A stretch of DNA of 57,500 bases from Neocallimastix lanati (nom. inval.) (taxonomy: Eukaryota > Neocallimastigomycota > Neocallimastigomycetes > Neocallimastigales > Neocallimastigaceae): the NCBI GenBank assembly GCA_016946835.1, contig JACVTC010000086.1, forward strand, positions 390,001 to 447,500, given 5' to 3'. Every line of letters begins with the position of its first letter. The first letter of the stretch is position 1. Shown piece after piece: positions 10,401-20,812 of this stretch. The position numbers and the translations under genes were made by a program. The notes under the pieces were generated by a model. That model saw only the letters and a list, made by a program, of their open reading frames with translations, made no database searches and had not been told where the DNA came from.

Positions 10401-10859
10401 GATTTAAAAAATTATTTAAATTTTAATGCTAAAAAAAAAAAAAAAAAAAAGACTACTTCTAATAATCTTCGTGATATTAATCGTGGACGTAATATTAAAA
10501 GTTTTTATAAAAAAGAAGAACTAATGGAGGTGATGATCTATTCGATTTGTTATGACGACATTGAAAAAAAATTGTCATCGTTTCCTATTGAAGGCTATAA
10601 ACAAGTTTCTGCAGAAAAGATGGAAGAAATTTGTAAAGAGGAAAACAATGAAGATAAATATAGATTAATTAAAAAACATATTTTAAACGTTGTCACTCAA
10701 AATAATATACCTAAATACTGCAATGAACGACCACATCAAGCTTTTTTATTACATAAATTATTGTCGTCATTTTCACTTACGGTTAAAGATAAAAGACCTA
10801 AAATTATTGAATTATGGAAAAAATATTTATTTGATTATAATCTTATTATTGTATTATAA
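7470..10859 (+). CDS. NCLDV-type SF2 helicase (early-transcription-factor/D6-like)
   Basis: Intronless ORF of 1129 residues. Motifs by position: Walker A TPGTGKS (57-63), DEVHH box (173-177), SATP motif III (207-210), RVLLGSDVVSESVDI (526-540) and motif VI QIIGRIRRVGSH (560-571), preceded by LTPHWNYEKI. PHWN...IDQ/NQIIGR followed by SH and a PPE turn is the signature of large-DNA-virus transcription helicases (poxvirus D6/D11-type, asfarvirus D1133L/Q706L-type), not cellular DEAD-box or Snf2 proteins. The length is close to that recalled for the asfarvirus D1133L family. In-frame GAT/AAT expansions make Asp/Asn tracts at about 139-150 and 313-332, and an A run makes poly-Lys near residue 990. 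These are host-style microsatellites that have kept frame. The C-terminal 500 residues are unrecognised. It lies beside a broken viral-looking DNA polymerase. The intact frame suggests recent insertion or retained use. Start chosen as the first in-frame ATG after a stop. Confidence 0.85.
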   Translation: MTYPDISNLHNLREFSEIYSNNPLIEENVNMKRYQILPVRYMSPENKVIRRFLIYHTPGTGKSFTALWIILNFINVYKKPSIILVKSKEAITEFTERVKAWYSYTFNYYPPLPNIENYKQFIKKYIDFRTYIAFCKSIGDDDDDDDNNDDKNGSKQTRSNSFSIYDDRLFIIDEVHHFRYNVGNKVIYNKLLLLLNHINRGRIIFMSATPIFDNANEIINLIKLIKPNLNSATALTPEEVKEEMLGHLSYYGLNPPNTFVNYIGSYIPGIQRYKIVKVPMQGAQLENYRKVVRESKNEVNIGVDYVKATLGVLHLNDNDDNDNDDDDDDDNGNLNVKSTSSQYILSYNIIINSNPFLQNIIRQQSKDLKYYSCKLYHCLKEINSKETPDGPVFIYCNIIEEVGIYYFSAILCAMGYHYVYDEESSNRHHNDEESSEFSNLEEKKVDKKSINGGGRFPSYHFPFYCEDDIDDDEKYEFAKLKEIRKERNRKFWNFTFITGDKRLCPNAMERLNMFNDPSNKNGSKIRVLLGSDVVSESVDIMNVRQLHVLTPHWNYEKINQIIGRIRRVGSHDSLPPEQRFANIYLYMACDDEVKCSNSREYSIDYSKYILCENKYNNALKYNQALQNASIESLVHAHPNLNDPQNTNGDIESNLSENRMMTTTGNSIDTNTHEVTTSLNNIEGNTLVYNTNIIPSLQLQSFSSSLKYSSEYLDKILPKYVIEINKKLITYFFENNSISIEDLLHEVPAINTLLLPKLIEYINSRKIVIAGGILEYSCGIIYRKVSFGYHLSRNNMFFEDLLTHSLPYYNRDKNKQINDHSSSFIYAKVDIKDEEIICLNDGLQNDINREVYDQIIKYSHTKKLYILKYALQHNLSNITKLFYPYWKKTDNFIYISYFSGIKNTSYASNKKRSVEDFSSNIIYTDLEFKKWMTLNDTSYSKDISNLMKEHYDAVVENPLKDRYKYVYLLCNDFTLRYRDLKNYLNFNAKKKKKKKTTSNNLRDINRGRNIKSFYKKEELMEVMIYSICYDDIEKKLSSFPIEGYKQVSAEKMEEICKEENNEDKYRLIKKHILNVVTQNNIPKYCNERPHQAFLLHKLLSSFSLTVKDKRPKIIELWKKYLFDYNLIIVL

Positions 10860-10866
10860 ATGAATA

Positions 10867-10907
<41 letters not shown>

Positions 10908-11081
10908 ATCAATGTTTTCAGTGTATTCAGTATACACATATATATATATATATATATATATATTCAAATAATATTTATATAAATTGGAATGATAATTATC
11001 GATATTTTCAGTGTATTCAGTATATATATTGCAAATAATATTTATATAAATTGGAAATGATAATATATAAAAAATCAAAAT

Positions 11082-11115
<34 letters not shown>

Positions 11116-11510
11116 AAATATAAATTATATATATATTGTATATATGAGTAAATAGTATATTATAAGAAATATAAAGTTTAGATTATATAAGCGAATAAAA
11201 ATTTAATGTTAATAATTGTTTTTTTTTTTTTTTATAAATAAAAAAGAAAAAGTAAATATTTATAACATTAAAATATTAATAATATTAATGTATATTTAGG
11301 ACTACATTGAAAGAGTATATATTTTTAATGCAATTATTATTTTATATCTTTAATTCATAAAATATTTAAATATAATTTTATGAATATATTTATATATTTA
11401 TATTTATATTATATTATAAATACATATTTCTGTTACGATTCTTCATTTATTTGTTGCTAAAGTATTTTTTTATGATATTATAAAGTTGTAAGTGGCATAT
11501 ACTTATTATA

Positions 11511-11546
<36 letters not shown>

Positions 11547-11771
11547 ATCTTTCAGTACTACAATGAATTGTATATGGTTGAAATTTACAAATTATGCTTT
11601 ACGTGTAAAATTGATCATTGCTATATTTTTTATTAATAATACATTCATTAATAATGATATACTTTACCTTTATCAATGGATATGTATTTTCATTAATATA
11701 ATAAAACGAATCTTCAGAAAAGAAGATCTATCATCTCATAGAGATTATCATCTTCACAATAAATGTTTATA

Positions 11772-11808
<37 letters not shown>

Positions 11809-12100
11809 TTATTTAAGGATTCTCTGAAATTAACGAGTAATTAAGTATTAATTATTATTTCCTTTATTTATAATACCAGTAAAAAGCTAATTTCAATTAA
11901 ATGTTACTTTTTTTTTTTATTTTTTTTTTTCTTTTTTTTAACAAGTTATAAATAGGAGAGGATTTATTAATATATTTAATATAATCAGAAATTAGTATTT
12001 ACATACGGGAATCGATAAATTGGATACTTTCAATAATCTTTATTGCTTTATTTTATTAATTTATTAATTTCTTTCCATTCCTGTGATACATTCTGGACCA
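10860..12100. other. A/T stretch with ~90-bp duplication and a coding-like scrap
   Basis: At about 10904-11065 two copies of a roughly 90-bp unit containing TTTTCAGTGTATTCAGTATA are adjacent. At about 11570-11770 the minus strand reads NIYCEDDNLYEMIDLLF and, after a frame change, SFYYINENTYPLIKVKYII. It has the protein-like style of the polymerase remnant further up the same strand. It may be a downstream piece of that gene, but no palm motif C is visible, so this is only a possibility. Confidence 0.4.
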
Positions 12101-12103
12101 AGG

Positions 12104-12680
12104 TTAAAATCTTAAGAATTTTAATGAGCTAGATCCAAGGCATCCATAAACTAAATTTACTTGAATTTTTAAAGCATATTACCGCTTTGTCCTAAATAGT
12201 ATAATCTTCACTGGAAGAGCTCTTCATTAAATATTTATATCGTATACGTTCTGATAAAAGCACTTTTATCATTTGTGGCTGAATATGATTCCTAGTGTAA
12301 TAGTATCCTTTATCATCAATATCATTTTGGTGACACGAATCTTTGGGATATTTATCAAGGATTGAACTATCCATTAATGTGATGTAACATTTATTGTGAG
12401 TTATGATGACACTGGGATATTAAACTTTGTAAAAATCTAGCATAGAACAATAATCATATGCACCTGATATGGGTTCAATTACCGTTGCTCCTGTGCACCC
12501 TTGAATATCCGATTGATCTAAATTAAATACATATATATTGTTGTTGAAGGAATATTTGTAAAGAAGAATAGAAAATATTTTTACTCTGTTCCATTTTTTG
12601 TATATTTCTGTTGATACAGATACAGGATTCTTAATATTTTTAGCAATTTCTAAAAAGTTGAATCCATTGATGAGAAACAT
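12104..12680 (-). pseudogene. Family B DNA polymerase fragment, broken (viral-type candidate)
   Basis: Minus-strand reading from 12680. Pre-palm helix region with VKIFSILLYKYSF, then GATVIEPISGAY, then motif A (LDF...YPSVIITHNKCYITLM), then QPQMIKVLLSERIRYKYLMK. These match, in order, the exonuclease-palm junction, motif A and the fingers lead-in of delta-type and viral family B polymerases. A TAA at 12420-12422 interrupts motif A exactly between DFYKV and YPS. After a TAG at 12192 the neighbouring frame continues as ALKIQVNLVYGCLG (about 12130-12175), the motif B region with its conserved YG. Motif C, the exonuclease and the thumb are missing, so this is a truncated relic of about 0.6 kb. 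The N-terminal side is replaced by a tandem repeat. It points toward the intact viral-type helicase about 1.3 kb away, suggesting one insertion. A decayed copy of a cellular polymerase is less likely but not excluded. Confidence 0.8.
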
Positions 12681-12716
12681 TAAATATATTTAGTTTTTAA
12701 TGTTAAAATGGAATCC

Positions 12717-13045
12717 ATAATACAGTATTTTGCCACTTTATATAACTTTTTATCATAAAATGTATTCTTGACTCTTAACAATATATATTATTATTATTAT
12801 TATTTCAAAAAATATTAAAAATGAGCCATAATACAGTATTTTGCCACTTTATATAACTTTTTATCATAAAATGTATTCTTGACTCTTAACAATATATATT
12901 ATTATTATTATTATTTCAAAAAATATTAAAAATGAGCCATAATACAGTATTTTGCCACTTTATATAACTTTTTATCATAAAATGTATTCTTGACTCTTAA
13001 CAATATATATTATTATTATTATTATTATTATTCCAAAAAATATTA
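12717..13045. repeat. Three tandem copies of a 111-bp unit
   Basis: The unit, starting TACAGTATTTTGCCACTTTA (at 12721, 12832 and 12943), contains TTGACTCTTAACAATATATA, a short TTA tract and ends ATTAAAAATGAGCCATAA. Copies differ almost only in TTA tract length. It fills the gap between the polymerase relic and the tRNA-Gly gene. Confidence 0.93.
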
Positions 13046-13057
13046 AAAATAAACTAT

Positions 13058-13128
13058 TGCGTTAACCGGGAATCGAACCCGGGCCATTTGCTTGGAAGGC
13101 AAATATTCTACCTCTATACTATTAACGC
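13058..13128 (-). tRNA. tRNA-Gly (anticodon UCC)
   Basis: The reverse strand folds as a full cloverleaf. The acceptor pairs GCGTTAA with TTAACGC (7 of 7). The D arm contains GGTA. The anticodon stem TTTGC/GCAAA encloses loop CTTCCAA with anticodon TCC. The T arm is CCGGG-TTCGATT-CCCGG, which includes the B box GGTTCGATTCC. The discriminator is A (13058) and a TTT/ATTTTT stretch follows as a polymerase III terminator. No intron. It reads GGA codons. Confidence 0.96.
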
Positions 13129-14822
13129 CATGCTTGTTTTAGTAATACAGAATGAACAAATAATACTAATTGTGCTAGAATAATATAAATTATTCTAACC
13201 TTATAGATTATTCTATTCTATATAATTGGAACTTTCCAATATTCTTCAAATATTACTAAATAGAAATCTTAAGTTAATAAATCACTAATTAACTTATAAT
13301 TCCTTTTTGAATTATCGATCCGATTCCATTATAATGTATTAAAAATCTTTAGCCAAGAATATTGTCCTTGCCCACTTAATATATTAATATTATATTTCTT
13401 TTGTATTATGTTATATTGAAAATAATCAAATCTATTTAATTAGTTATTAAAATTTTGTTATCAATTTAAATTTATTTTTAATTACTAAATTTAACTAAAC
13501 CACAATAAAATATTCTGTATAATCTCTTTATTTTTATTTTATATATATTAGTATTAAACTATTATTAAATAATTAATAATTCAATAATATATAACTACTA
13601 TTTATAACAATAATATTATTAACTAAAATAATAATTCAATTTCAATTTAAATGTTTTATTTATAAAAATAATTAGTAATTAGTTTATTAAAAAAATAGTT
13701 AGGCTTTACAAATTTTAATTTGATAAAAAAATATAAATACATGTAATTTTAGTGAAATAAAATATAATCAATAACTTTCTTTTTATTAAATAAATAATTA
13801 TATTATTATTTTTCTTTTATAAATTTAAATAAATAAATATTGATTTTAAAACAAATTAATTTTTTTTATTGTAATTTTATTATTTGTGTTAATTATTATT
13901 ATATTCCTAAAATTATATGAACCATACCATTAGAAATATAGTACAATTATAAAAATAAGATTTAGGTAGAAAATTTAGGTTAGAAATAATGTATAAATAC
14001 TATATGTAATATATATAGTGATTCAAATAATTATTTTTAAAAGAGTATGGTTTAATTTGGTTATCATAATTCAAATAGAATAAATTATATTATTATGATA
14101 ATAAATTAATTTCGTCATTTATTATTAATAAGTTTTATTCTATATATATTATTTTTAGAATTATATAGTTTTTTTTTTTTTTTTTGAATTGTATTATAAA
14201 TATTGATAATTATATTTTATTTAGGAAATGTATTTTTAAATATCAATTAGTTATATATTATTTAATTATGATATTGTATTTTTAAAGTAAAGTTATTAGG
14301 AAATTAATAGTTTATGAGAAACATTTTAAAAAAAATATTATAATATGTAAAAAAAAAATATATATATATATATATGATATTAAATAATTATTGTAACAAT
14401 TATATAAAATTATGAAAATGTAATAATAAATATTTTTATATGTAAAAATAAAATAATAAATATAAATAAAGAATAAAAACATTATTATTATAAATTATTT
14501 TCTTATAATTTATTAGAATATATTATTGTGTCATAATTTCTTTGAGAAACCACCAAATAAATAGATTAACTTGATATGGAATATTTTAAATGTTCTGTAT
14601 CATGTTATTTCAAATAAGCACATATATATATATATATATAATATTATTAAGATTATTACTGGATATTTAATTAATTTTTTTTTTTTTTACATTAAATAAT
14701 ATATATTTATTTCAGAAAATTATTATTATTAATTAAACCCTTTTCAAAATTCACCTTTTACTGTATAAAATATTGAAGAGTTAAATTAATAAAAAAAAAA
14801 TTAAATTTTAATAATTAATCCT

Positions 14823-14850
<28 letters not shown>
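13129..14850. other. A/T intergenic stretch, no gene seen
   Basis: Apart from the long T and A runs near 14170 and 14830, nothing here reads as protein, tRNA or C/D snoRNA to me. Base composition is almost wholly A/T. Confidence 0.6.
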
Positions 14851-14854
<4 letters not shown>

Positions 14855-14985
14855 TTACAGAGATAGCGGCATAAGCCTTAAAAAACAGTTGTGGCAAGCT
14901 AAACTTAGTACCGTTAGGAATCCCTGCTCTTTAGCTTCAACTTCGATGCTCTTTCCGATCTTTAGATTGCGAGATATTCAAGTTT
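14855..14985 (-). other. GC-richer island: terminal exon or structured RNA
   Basis: A 130-nt island stands out from its surroundings. On the minus strand, after an acceptor-like CAATCTAAAG, it reads IGKSIEVEAKEQGFLTVL and on to SLACHNCFLRL before TAA, like a last exon. The plus strand is also open for over 40 codons. AAGCTAAA (14898-14905) and TTTAGCTT (14932-14939) form a stem, with flanking GTTG/CAAC, so a folded RNA is possible too. On the minus strand it would run straight into a long T tract usable as a polymerase III stop. I cannot choose between these. Confidence 0.35.
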
Positions 14986-15433
14986 AAAAGATTTTTATTA
15001 ATTTATTTAATAATTTTCATATTTAATACTAATAATAATAAATAATTATACTAATTAAAAATATATATATATATATATATATTTAATAATTACTTTTATT
15101 ATGAATATCGAATAATAATTATTTAGAGTTAAATAATCACCTCTGTTATTTATAGACCTTATTAATTTTAAAATAATAATTATTATTAGATGGATCATCC
15201 AATTAAATATGATTTTTGAAATAATGTATTATTATTATTATTATTTATTATTATTATTTTTTTTAATAATTAGAAAATTAGTTAATAATAATTATTATAT
15301 ATAATTAATAGTCTATTAGTAGTAAATAGTAATTAATTAGTAATTGCTTTTAATTAACTATTTTATATATTTTGTAATTACTTTAATAAACTTTTAATAG
15401 TTTTTAGAATAGAAATTAATTTATGGTTAATCT

Positions 15434-15569
15434 TAACTTATGAATTAGATGACTCGTCATAATACAAATAATAATTAATTTACTTATAAATATAAATTAG
15501 TATTAATATAAGTAAATTAATTATTATTTTTATTTATGACGAGTCATCAAATTGCCTAATTCATAACTT
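15434..15569. repeat. Large imperfect inverted repeat (foldback / MITE-like)
   Basis: The left arm (15434-15488) and right arm (15508-15569) are reverse complements over about 55 bp with small gaps. They share TTATGAATTAG, GATGACTCGTCATAA and a perfect ATAATAATTAATTTACTTATA block, around a loop of about 20 nt. It carries no coding sequence. It looks like a short terminal-inverted-repeat element or a hairpin left by one. Further A/T sequence without genes continues to about 17090. Confidence 0.85.
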
Positions 15570-16340
15570 AATAGTCGTTCAAAAATAATATAAAAAGAAA
15601 TGAAGTGAAGTTTCTTTTTTTTTTTTTAAGTTTCTTTTTAAGATTATTTAACTAATTATTTTTAGTTATTGTATCTTTATTATTACAAATAAAATAAAAG
15701 TTTTTAAATAAAAACAAAATTTTATATTTTAAAAATTATAATAAATGATATTGTGTAAAATATTTTTTTAAGTATTATAATTGTTAATTATATACTTTTT
15801 TTTTTATAATATTTATTATCTATCTTTTATAATAACTATTGGACATCTTAACCTAACCGCTTTCAGAAAAAAAAAAAGATATTATAAAATAATAATAATA
15901 AATTAAAAAAAAAATTATAATCAATAATAAATATTAAAATAATCATTATAATTTGAAAATGTAATGAAATTATTTAAATATATTTATATATAAAATAATT
16001 ATGATATGATAATGAAATTATTTAAGATAAATTAGTTATCATACAATTATTAATAATAAAAATTATTTACCATAAATTGTTTTTAATAAAGTTATTAATT
16101 GAAATATATTCATGAAAGCATCTGATTCAAAGATACCTAACTCTATATAATTTCAATACTTGGAAAGGATTTAATATTTCATACAGAAATATTTAATTCT
16201 GTATAAAGTAGTTAGAATTTAATATTTTTTTTTTTTTTTTTTTTAAAAAAAAATTACCTTTATTTCAATAAATTAAATTACTTGGTACAATACAATACTA
16301 ACTACAATTTTTAATATTTTCTCTAAAATAAATTATTACT

Positions 16341-16422
<82 letters not shown>

Positions 16423-17097
16423 AATAATAAACTTAATGAAAATGTGATATTAAATACTAAAATTATTTATTAATTGATAAATTAAAATATTATTAGAATA
16501 GATAGTTAAAATTTTAAATATAAATAAATCATTGATATAAGTATCACTATATTTTAGAATAGATATTTTAGAATAGGTTGATTTTAAAAATATATTAATA
16601 TTGAAATAATATTTAGAATAACATAATATAAATAAATTTATATGTTTATGTGTAATCTAATACTCGTGTAAAAAAAAAAAAAAACTATAAAAGGAAGAAA
16701 TCTTTTTTTTTTTTTTTTTTTTTTTGAATAGGCAGACAATAAAATAATAAAAATTTATCAAACACTTTTTTTATTTGAATTGCTTCTCAATTTATTTATA
16801 ATATTTAATATTGTATTTTTTAAAACATTGTGTGTGTTCAGTGCCCATATCATATTTGATACAGTATTTCCTCAAATACCATAAAATTATTAGAATTATA
16901 ATATTTCTAGTCACAAATATTAGTGGATTTATAATTGAAATTTACTAATAGATCAATTGAAATCTAATTTTGTTATTTACAAGTTTTATTCTAAATTTCG
17001 GTTTCTATTATAAAAATAAATTTTAAAAGGGTTTGGCCAAATTTAATAAAGAATAATTTAAATTAATTTAACCAAACCGGTCTACCTTTTCAGTAAT

Positions 17098-17710
17098 TTA
17101 GTAAGTTCTTGAGAGAGTTAAATCATCTTCCAATGCTGATCGATTCAAGGCTTCTTGATTATTTTTTTTTAAGCATCAATGTAATCTAATACACTAACCT
17201 GTCTTTTTCTCTTTTTTATCTAATTTTTTTAAGTATAAGGTTTTTACATTTGAAATTAAAATCCTTTACCCTTTTATTTCTTTTTATTTTTTTTTTTTTT
17301 AAAAGATCGTAATTCCCTTAATAAATTGTTTTAGTTCTTCCTTAGTACCATAAAATTCTTCTAATGCATTTATTACTTTTTGTAAGGAAGGATAATACTT
17401 GTTAAATGAAGAATCCGGGCCTGAAGAACTCTCTTCTTCATCATTGTCATCAGATACTATCATTGGTATTGTCTTGATTTCCGAGTCCCTGAATAATATG
17501 TCTCCGTTCTTTTGATGAAATTAAAACACAAGCAAAAAAAAAAAAAAATTTTTTTTTTTTTTTTTTATTTGTCACTTCACATAGTTCTATCCAAGGCTCA
17601 AGATCGGAAGATCAGGACATGGCATCTAAATTATTTTTTGATAATTTTTCAAATTTTCAATATCCTTTAATTCTTTCTTTCTTTAGTTCTTTGAAAATAA
17701 TGTCACTCAT
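17098..17710 (-). CDS. Probable small spliced gene or relic, family unknown
   Basis: The best exon is 17508-17299. It follows acceptor TTTCATCAAAAG and reads NGDILFRDSEIKTIPM, an Asp/Glu/Ser-rich stretch, then FNKYYPSLQKVINALEEFYG and KEELKQFIKGITIF before TAA. Upstream (about 17570-17620), SDLEPWIELCE can be joined to it through a GTGACA donor in phase 0. Upstream of that, the frame from an ATG at 17708-17710 (MSDIIFKELKK) meets two TGA codons. A separate piece at 17098-17160 reads TEALNRSALEDDLTLSRTY before TAA after an apparent GTTAGT intron from LYLKKLDKKEKK. I cannot assemble one clean transcript. It may be a gene with introns I misplace, or a recent pseudogene. Confidence 0.4.
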
Positions 17711-17880
17711 AATTACCAGAATTTTTTTTTATATTTAATTAAAAAAATTTTTTTTTTTATGTAAATAATATAAATACTATATCTGGATAATTAATAACTA
17801 TTTCATGTGCATATATTATAAATTTAAAATAGTGTTTCAAACCTCTCCCCCTCCCCAAGTGAAGTTACTGCGTCGTTTGA

Positions 17881-17938
<58 letters not shown>

Positions 17939-18107
17939 CGTCAATTAGATACTCTATAGTATATTGTAACTTTATCTTTAAAATTTCCTCTACTCCTGCT
18001 TCAAAGCAACTTCACTGCAATTTACTTTATGAGTTGAAAATTATTTTTATACCTTAATAACCTCTACAATCTATATCGTTACTACTACTACTAATAATAA
18101 TAATAAC

Positions 18108-18139
<32 letters not shown>

Positions 18140-19080
18140 TAATAATAATAATAATAATAATTATAATAATAATAATAATAATAATAATTATAATAATAAT
18201 TATAATAATAATTATAATAATAATAATAATAATAATTATAATAATAATTATTATAATATTTTTTTTAGATTATAATAATTTTTTTAGATTATAATAATTT
18301 TTTTAGATTATAATAATTTTTTTAGATTATAATAATTTTTTTAGACCAGGAATAAATTTTTATTTAATAATATTTATTAAAAAAAAAAAAAAAAAATTAC
18401 ATGAAAATTTTTTACATCAATATTAAAAAACTATGTTAAGAGTTTCGAGGATGAAAATGGCCTCTAACACTTCTCCATTCATTTGAGATATACTTATATA
18501 TATATAGTATTTAATTCACTCGGATTTGCAACCCAATGAAAAAAAAAAATTCTAATTGTTAGTGAATAGTTTTAATTGTAAAAAAAAAATTTTGTATAAA
18601 GTTAGTTTTAATTTATAATGGTTCTCTATTGATATTTAAAAATACTTAAATATATAATTATTGATGAATAAGTGAAAAATATTAATAAAAATAAATTATT
18701 TTTTATAAAAAGAAAAAAAGTACAAAGGATATTGGAGATCAAAAGTATATTAAAGAATGAAAAAAAAAAAAAGTACATAAAGTGGAACGAATCAGTTCTT
18801 ATAGGAATATAAAAAAGTGTTATAATTATACAATCATATTAAAAAATAAAAATAAAAAAAAAAAAAAAAAAATACATGATAAATATATCAATATAATACT
18901 ATACATGAATGATTTATATATGAAGAAACAATAAATGTATGAAAAAGGTTGAAAAATATGAGAAAAAAAAAAAAGAAAAAAAAAAAAAAGATACATGAAT
19001 ATCAATTACAAGTAACAGCAATTATCAATTGTATCAAAAACATTCGTTACCCAATGTTTTTTTTTTTTTTTACTATCATT
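17711..19080. other. A/T stretch with AAT microsatellite and 19-bp tandem repeat
   Basis: An AAT/AAC triplet tract spans about 18085-18250. It is followed at about 18256-18347 by five copies of a 19-bp unit (TTTAGATTATAATAATTTT). Several 15-50 nt homopolymers occur, including a T run of about 50 at 17885-17931. No gene recognised. Confidence 0.7.
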
Positions 19081-19107
19081 TTTGGTATCATGAGAATTAA
19101 GATAGTC

Positions 19108-19152
19108 ATCCCTCAGTGAACCCCAGAAAAGGTGATCCCTTCCTGAGGGGGG
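19108..19152. other. GC-rich hairpin in an A/T desert
   Basis: CCCTCAG (19110-19116) pairs with CTGAGGG (19143-19149), with inner partial pairing CC/GG, and a G7 run follows. Such a compact GC stem is rare here. It could be part of a small structured RNA or a transposon end. No box or promoter element supports a specific class. Confidence 0.4.
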
Positions 19153-19816
19153 GCTAATAATAATAATAATTTTTAGGAAACTGAGTCCCTTTTTTTTCTT
19201 TTCAGAAAAAAAAAATATGATGAGTCACCAAAAAAAAATGTTTGACAACTATTTAGTTGAATAAAGTTTAAATTAATTTAGGTATATCCATTTAAAATTA
19301 TTATTTACTGATATTTATTATTATTATTATTATTTATATATATTATTATTAAAAATATTATTATTATTATTTATAATAATAATAATGTATATAAATACTA
19401 ATAATAATAGTAATAATAAATATAAATTAGAAAATATTTCTTTTAATTTTTTTATTTTCAAAAAGTTAACAAATATAATTTGACCAAAAAATTTTTTTAA
19501 TTAAAAAATTAAATTTAATACAAATTTGTAGAAAAAAAAAAAAATAAAAAAATAAAATTTTAAAAAATATTATTTAAATAATTTTTTTTGAATTTTTTAA
19601 AATAAATTTAAACAATAATTATTAGTAAATAACAAAAAAAAAATAAAAAAATAAAAATATAAAAATATGAAAGTATAAAAATATAAAATATTTTTTATAT
19701 TCATTTCTTTTACATTTTTTTTTTTTTTTAAAAAAAATCATTCCATTAAATATTTTATTTATTTAAAAAAAATTATTCACTCTGTTAAATTATTTAACAA
19801 TCATTTCTTTTATTTC

Positions 19817-19863
<47 letters not shown>

Positions 19864-19980
19864 ATCATTATTTTAAAAAAAAAAAAAAAAGAGTGAGAGT
19901 AAAAGCAAATACTATAATAAACATAAAATTTGGGGAAATATATATGTGAATATAAGTAAAATAAAAATAAAAATAATACT

Positions 19981-20560
19981 TAATACTTATTAATAAATAA
20001 TAAATAATAAATAAATGAATAATCAATAATAAAAAGAGTATTTATTAATAAATAATAAATAATAAATAATAAATAATAAATAATTGAATAGTAAATAATA
20101 AATAATAAATAATATATAATTGAATAATAAATAATAAATAATAAATAATAGAATAATAGAATAATAAATAATAAATAATAAATAATAAATAATAAATAAT
20201 AAATAATAAATAATAAATAATAAATAATAAATAATAAATAATAAATAATAAATAATAAATAATAAATAATAAATAGTAAATAGTAAATAATAAATAATAA
20301 ATAATAAATAATAAATAATTAAGTAATAAAAAATTAAATAATAAATAATAAATAATAAATAATAAATAATAAATAATAAATAATAAATAATAAATAATAA
20401 ATAATAAATAATAAATAATAAATAATAAATAATTGAATAGTAAGTAATAAATAATAAATAATAAATAATAAATAATAAATAATTGAATAGTAAATAATAA
20501 ATAATAAATAATAAATAATAAATAATAAATAATAAATAATAAATAATAATTGAATTAATA
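19981..20560. repeat. TAAATAA heptanucleotide satellite
   Basis: More than 60 copies of the heptamer TAAATAA with sparse single-base variants (GAATAG, TTGAAT). The same heptamer recurs at about 29305-29565. A compound AAAT/AAAAAT microsatellite follows at about 20684-20812. Confidence 0.95.
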
Positions 20561-20679
20561 ATAGCTGTTACTAATAATTAATAATAATTACTAAATAAAT
20601 TAAGAAAAAAATACAAATAAAAATTAAAATTAACTCAACCACAACCTCTTAAAAATATCCTATAAAAGGAAAGAAAATA

Positions 20680-20683
<4 letters not shown>

Positions 20684-20749
<66 letters not shown>

Positions 20750-20812
20750 TAAAAATAAAAATAAAAATAAAAATAAAAATAAAAATAAAAATAAAAATAA
20801 AAATAAAAAGAC
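20684..20812. repeat. AAAT then AAAAAT microsatellite
   Basis: About nine copies of the tetramer AAAT pass directly into about sixteen copies of the hexamer AAAAAT. From here to 21900 the sequence is homopolymer-rich and without a recognised gene. Confidence 0.95.

Noticed and set aside
14930-14965. Sequence resembling a sequencing adapter (GCTCTTTCCGATCT)
   Set aside because: Differs from the common adapter by an extra base and is embedded in an otherwise open frame. Treated as coincidence, though worth a glance in the raw reads.
19215-19315. Possible additional C/D snoRNA (ATGATGA at 19217, CTGA near 19307)
   Set aside because: Weak terminal pairing and no guide matching conserved rRNA that I could recognise.
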